From assembly GCA_047630355.1 (NCBI GenBank), contig JBLHXN010000012.1, forward strand, positions 1 to 54,343: DNA of 54,343 nucleotides, read 5' to 3'. The notes under the pieces were generated by a model. It saw only the letters and a list, made by a program, of their open reading frames with translations, did no database searches and had not been told where the DNA came from. Positions 52,274 to 54,343 of this stretch are shown here, one piece after another. Positions within the stretch are counted from its first letter, which is position 1. The number at the start of each line of letters is the position of its first letter. This stretch comes from JANQUM01 sp047630355 (lineage in GTDB: Bacteria; Bacteroidota; Bacteroidia; Cytophagales; Spirosomataceae). The translations under genes and the position numbers were made by a program.

Positions 52274-52304
52274 CAAAGATAAGAAGCTATTTTTTCGTAA
52301 ACAA
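52274..52304 (-). promoter_or_regulatory. Promoter of the rplM operon
   Basis: On the minus strand TTG (52302-52304), 20 bases, then TATCTTTG (52274-52281), a very good match to the Bacteroidota consensus (TTG...TAnnTTTG). Confidence 0.7.
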
Positions 52305-52412
52305 TAGCTAATCAAAGGTTAATGAAAAAACTTTGGGCATTCGGAACTAACAAAGTCGGTTTCTTAATTGTTATCCATATTTCAAATCACAATTTTCAAG
52401 TGATAAATGCCG

Positions 52413-52420
52413 TAGTTTTG
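52413..52420 (+). promoter_or_regulatory. Candidate -7 box for the flavoprotein gene
   Basis: TAGTTTTG matches TAnnTTTG, 33 bases before the ATG at 52454. Confidence 0.45.
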
Positions 52421-52453
52421 CGACTGTTTTATTAATTGAACCAAGAGAATCGA

Positions 52454-53509
52454 ATGAAAACTCACTTTCTACAAGTAAAAGAAGTAATAACTGAAACTCC
52501 TGATGCCGCTACCATTGAATTCTGGCATCCGTTGAGCGAACAGATAAAATATAAAGCTGGACAATTTATTACCGTTATCGTACCCGCCGACGAAGGAAAA
52601 AAGGTTCGCCGGAGTTACTCCATGTCCACATCTCCGCACACCGACACTGCCGTCGGGATTACCGTAAAACGAGTAAAAAATGGATTGGTTTCCAACTACT
52701 TGTTGAATAATGTGAAGAAAGGCGATTTTATAGAAGTAATTGAGCCGATGGGTAATTTTTACCTCGAACCAGATGCCGACAAAGAACGAAATATCTTTCT
52801 GATTGGCGGTGGCAGCGGAATCACACCGCTGATGTCAATTGCGAAATCGGTATTAAAAATGGAGCCTGAATCTCGTATTTCGTTGATCTACGGAAACCGC
52901 ACCGAAGAATCCATTATTTTTCGTCACAAAATTATCGAGATGGAAATGGAATTCAAAGAGCGTTTTCGGGTGCGTCAGGTGTTAAGTCAGCCGTCAAAAG
53001 GCTGGCCGGAAGAACGCGGTCGTATTACGCGAGCTTCCGTAGTTTATATGATGAAAGAGTTTGACGTTGATTTTGCGAAAGACGACTTCTTCCTCTGTGG
53101 ACCAGAAGGCATGATGGACGATGTTGTCAGCATTTTAGAAAGCTACGATGTCGCCGAAGAACGCATTCATAAAGAAGCGTTCAACGCTCCGGTGATGGGA
53201 GAGGAGATGGAAGAAGAGGTGGACGAATCATTACAGAAGCGTAAAATTACCGTAAACTACGACGGTGAAACGCATGAATTTGAAGTTGAACCGCACCAAA
53301 GTATTTTAGAAGCCGCATTGGATTTGGATATTGATTTGCCGTATTCTTGTCAAGCCGGAATGTGCACGGCATGTTTAGGAAAATGCACGACGGGTAAAGT
53401 CAAAATGGACGAAGAAGACGGTCTCACCGAAAAGGAAATAGAAGACGGTTACGTACTTACCTGCGTTGCTCACCCCATGACGGATGATGTGGTGCTAGAT
53501 ATTGAGTAA
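52454..53509 (+). CDS. FAD/[2Fe-2S] ferredoxin-NADP reductase-type protein (PaaE-like)
   Basis: A 351-residue electron-transfer protein. An FAD-binding domain (about 1-105: RRSYSMSTSPH) is followed by an NAD(P)-binding domain (NIFLIGGGSGITPLMSIAKS, and FFLCGPEGMMDDVV). The C-terminal plant-type [2Fe-2S] domain (about 265-351) has PYSCQAGMCTACLGKC and LTCVAHP, giving four cysteines. This order equals PaaE/HmpA-type reductases. I choose the ATG at 52454, because the TTG at 52436 gives an unneeded six-residue extension. The partner oxygenase is not in the window. A hairpin follows the stop. Confidence 0.9.
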   Translation: MKTHFLQVKEVITETPDAATIEFWHPLSEQIKYKAGQFITVIVPADEGKKVRRSYSMSTSPHTDTAVGITVKRVKNGLVSNYLLNNVKKGDFIEVIEPMGNFYLEPDADKERNIFLIGGGSGITPLMSIAKSVLKMEPESRISLIYGNRTEESIIFRHKIIEMEMEFKERFRVRQVLSQPSKGWPEERGRITRASVVYMMKEFDVDFAKDDFFLCGPEGMMDDVVSILESYDVAEERIHKEAFNAPVMGEEMEEEVDESLQKRKITVNYDGETHEFEVEPHQSILEAALDLDIDLPYSCQAGMCTACLGKCTTGKVKMDEEDGLTEKEIEDGYVLTCVAHPMTDDVVLDIE

Positions 53510-53520
53510 GGTATCTTTTA

Positions 53521-53559
53521 TGACTGAATAGCAAGCCTCGTAGGTTTACTATTCAGTCA
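53521..53559. terminator. Hairpin between convergent genes
   Basis: TGACTGAATAG / CTATTCAGTCA, an 11-bp perfect stem with an 17-base loop. The right arm overlaps the end of the MazF-like gene. Confidence 0.7.
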
Positions 53560-53871
53560 GTTTCGATACGATGTCTTTTACTTTGTCTTTTGTTAAAGTA
53601 TCAAGTTTGCCCATTGATAATTCTACCATATTGCTTTCTAATGTTGCCAGTTTATGTACACGAATAACTGATGGCAATCTAAGCCCGCATTCTTTCCAGT
53701 TTTCAATGAAAATATCATTTGGTGTTTGATAAATCTGACTGGTTATTCTGCAAACAATTATATCATTGTCGTTGAAGTCATTGATAATCAGAGCAGGTCT
53801 TTTTTAAAGGTTGTGCCATCGGTAAACGGGAATTTCAGCAAAACGATGTCTCCAAATTTTAGCTCATTCAT
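53549..53871 (-). pseudogene. MazF/PemK-type toxin gene with frameshift in a homopolymer
   Basis: The minus strand reads MNELKFGDIVLLKFPFTDGT then TFKK, where the frame breaks at a six-A run (T6 at 53800-53805 on the plus strand). One extra A would restore KRPALIINDFNDNDIIVCRI and the rest through KDKVKDIVSKLTE. All MazF core segments are present. The gene is two bases after the antitoxin stop. Either the toxin is inactivated, as is common when the antitoxin is lost, or the run length is a sequencing error. Confidence 0.8.
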
Positions 53872-53873
53872 AA

Positions 53874-54011
53874 TCAATTATCATAGATTGAATCTGAATC
53901 AGCATAACCGCTCAAAAACTGACTTTGTGTTGTTTGTTGAAAAGCTGCATCTTCATTTGTGTCAACGTCTTCGATAAGCACAATGACTTTTACATTAGAC
54001 TTCTTTCCTAA
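53874..54011 (-). pseudogene. Antitoxin fragment truncated by an insertion sequence
   Basis: The minus strand reads LGKKSNVKVIVLIEDVDT, then QTTQSQFLSGYADSDSIYDN with TGA at 53874-53876. It is the C-terminal two-thirds of a MazE-type antitoxin. The 5' part is replaced by the IS5-type element, whose ORF ends with TAA at 54012 in the same frame. Confidence 0.65.
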
Positions 54012-54343
54012 TTAAAACTCGGTGTATTTCATGTGGTTTGTGGCTTTTTTAAGGTTTACAATTGCACTTATATTTCCCCAGTTTTTATCGTAATTTTTAT
54101 GTTTCCCCCTGAACCTGCTACTGCATATCCTGAATATTTTACAACAGCGGTTGAGGTGTTCGACCACCACCCTTTTTGAGGCTTGAGACTTGTTGTCCTC
54201 CTTCTGTCCTTGGGTCAATGGTTTGTTTTTTGATTTCTTATGGGGTATAATGCACTTATTATAAATGTGTTGTATCCCCAAAAAGCCCAAGTCTGCCAAA
54301 ATAGTGATGTCCTTTGCCAATTCGGGGTTTTTATCTTTCAGCA
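54012..54343 (-). mobile_element. IS5-type transposase fragment, continues beyond the window
   Basis: The minus-strand ORF is open from the right edge and contains LKDKNPELAKDITILADLGF, LGIQHIYNKCIIPHKKSKNK and ASKRVVVEHLNRCCKIFRIC, the C-terminal half of an IS5-family DDE_4 transposase with its late catalytic Glu (VVEHLNR). The N-terminal half and the outer terminal repeat lie outside the window. The left boundary of the element is near 54005-54014. Confidence 0.8.

Noticed and set aside
53891..54005. IS-related terminal repeat next to the antitoxin
   Set aside because: Only one end of the element is in the window, so no inverted repeat or target duplication can be paired.
1..54343. CRISPR array, tRNA or rRNA genes
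   Set aside because: No regularly spaced repeats, cloverleaf-like sequences or rRNA motifs were found on reading both strands; a covariance scan was not possible.

Overview
The window looks like a chromosomal segment of a Bacteroidota member, most likely Cytophagales, though I cannot name a genus. The reasons are a SusC/SusD pair, AT-rich intergenic DNA with TAnnTTTG-type -7 boxes, few Shine-Dalgarno sites, a DksA-like protein with a degenerate zinc finger, a DUF3127 protein with an SSB-like tail, and the rplM-rpsI-rpsB-tsf order.

Layout. (1) 1-10.7 kb is mostly housekeeping: hemA (cut by the window edge), an orphan sensor kinase overlapping an MFS transporter, a DUF3127 protein, a leftward group (SPFH protein, NfeD, secreted RidA-like protein, enoyl-CoA hydratase), a DksA-like protein, pyrE with a CNNM/CorC-type membrane protein, and a divergent Nudix gene. 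(2) 10.7-25 kb holds a Gfo/Idh/MocA oxidoreductase, a LuxE-family gene translationally coupled to a 1304-residue SF1 helicase, a lipoprotein, an unknown protein with a DIDDTA motif, a glycosyltransferase, serS, a gene with two frameshifts, a quinone-oxidoreductase/MaoC fusion and xerD. (3) 25-31 kb is a decay zone. It holds a relic PD-(D/E)XK nuclease, an intact VapBC-like pair between direct repeats, a broken lipoprotein gene, a partial duplication of a MATE gene start, a MATE gene whose tail is repeat DNA, a relic MazF-type module, rluF and a relic DUF2442 gene. (4) 31-43.2 kb is a polysaccharide-utilization-like cluster. SusC and SusD import, a two-domain DUF1080 protein and a Tat-exported Gfo/Idh/MocA protein suggest 3-keto sugar chemistry, and an AraC-type protein is the likely regulator. 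Next come a relic acetyltransferase and a secreted FAD oxidoreductase whose C-terminal domain is split by a 946-bp ISAs1-type element with 9-bp target duplications. (5) 43.3-46.3 kb has a CarH-like MerR/B12-domain regulator and three tandem secreted paralogues. (6) 46.3-53.5 kb is core again: metG, a Nudix gene, tsf, rpsB, rpsI and rplM behind a structured leader, and a ferredoxin-reductase-type flavoprotein. (7) The right edge has a frameshifted MazF-type toxin gene, its truncated antitoxin and a partial IS5-type transposase.

Most broken genes sit in the decay zone or beside mobile elements. Three frameshifts fit one missing base in or next to a homopolymer run, so assembly error must be excluded before calling those genes dead. 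No tRNA, rRNA or CRISPR array was found.
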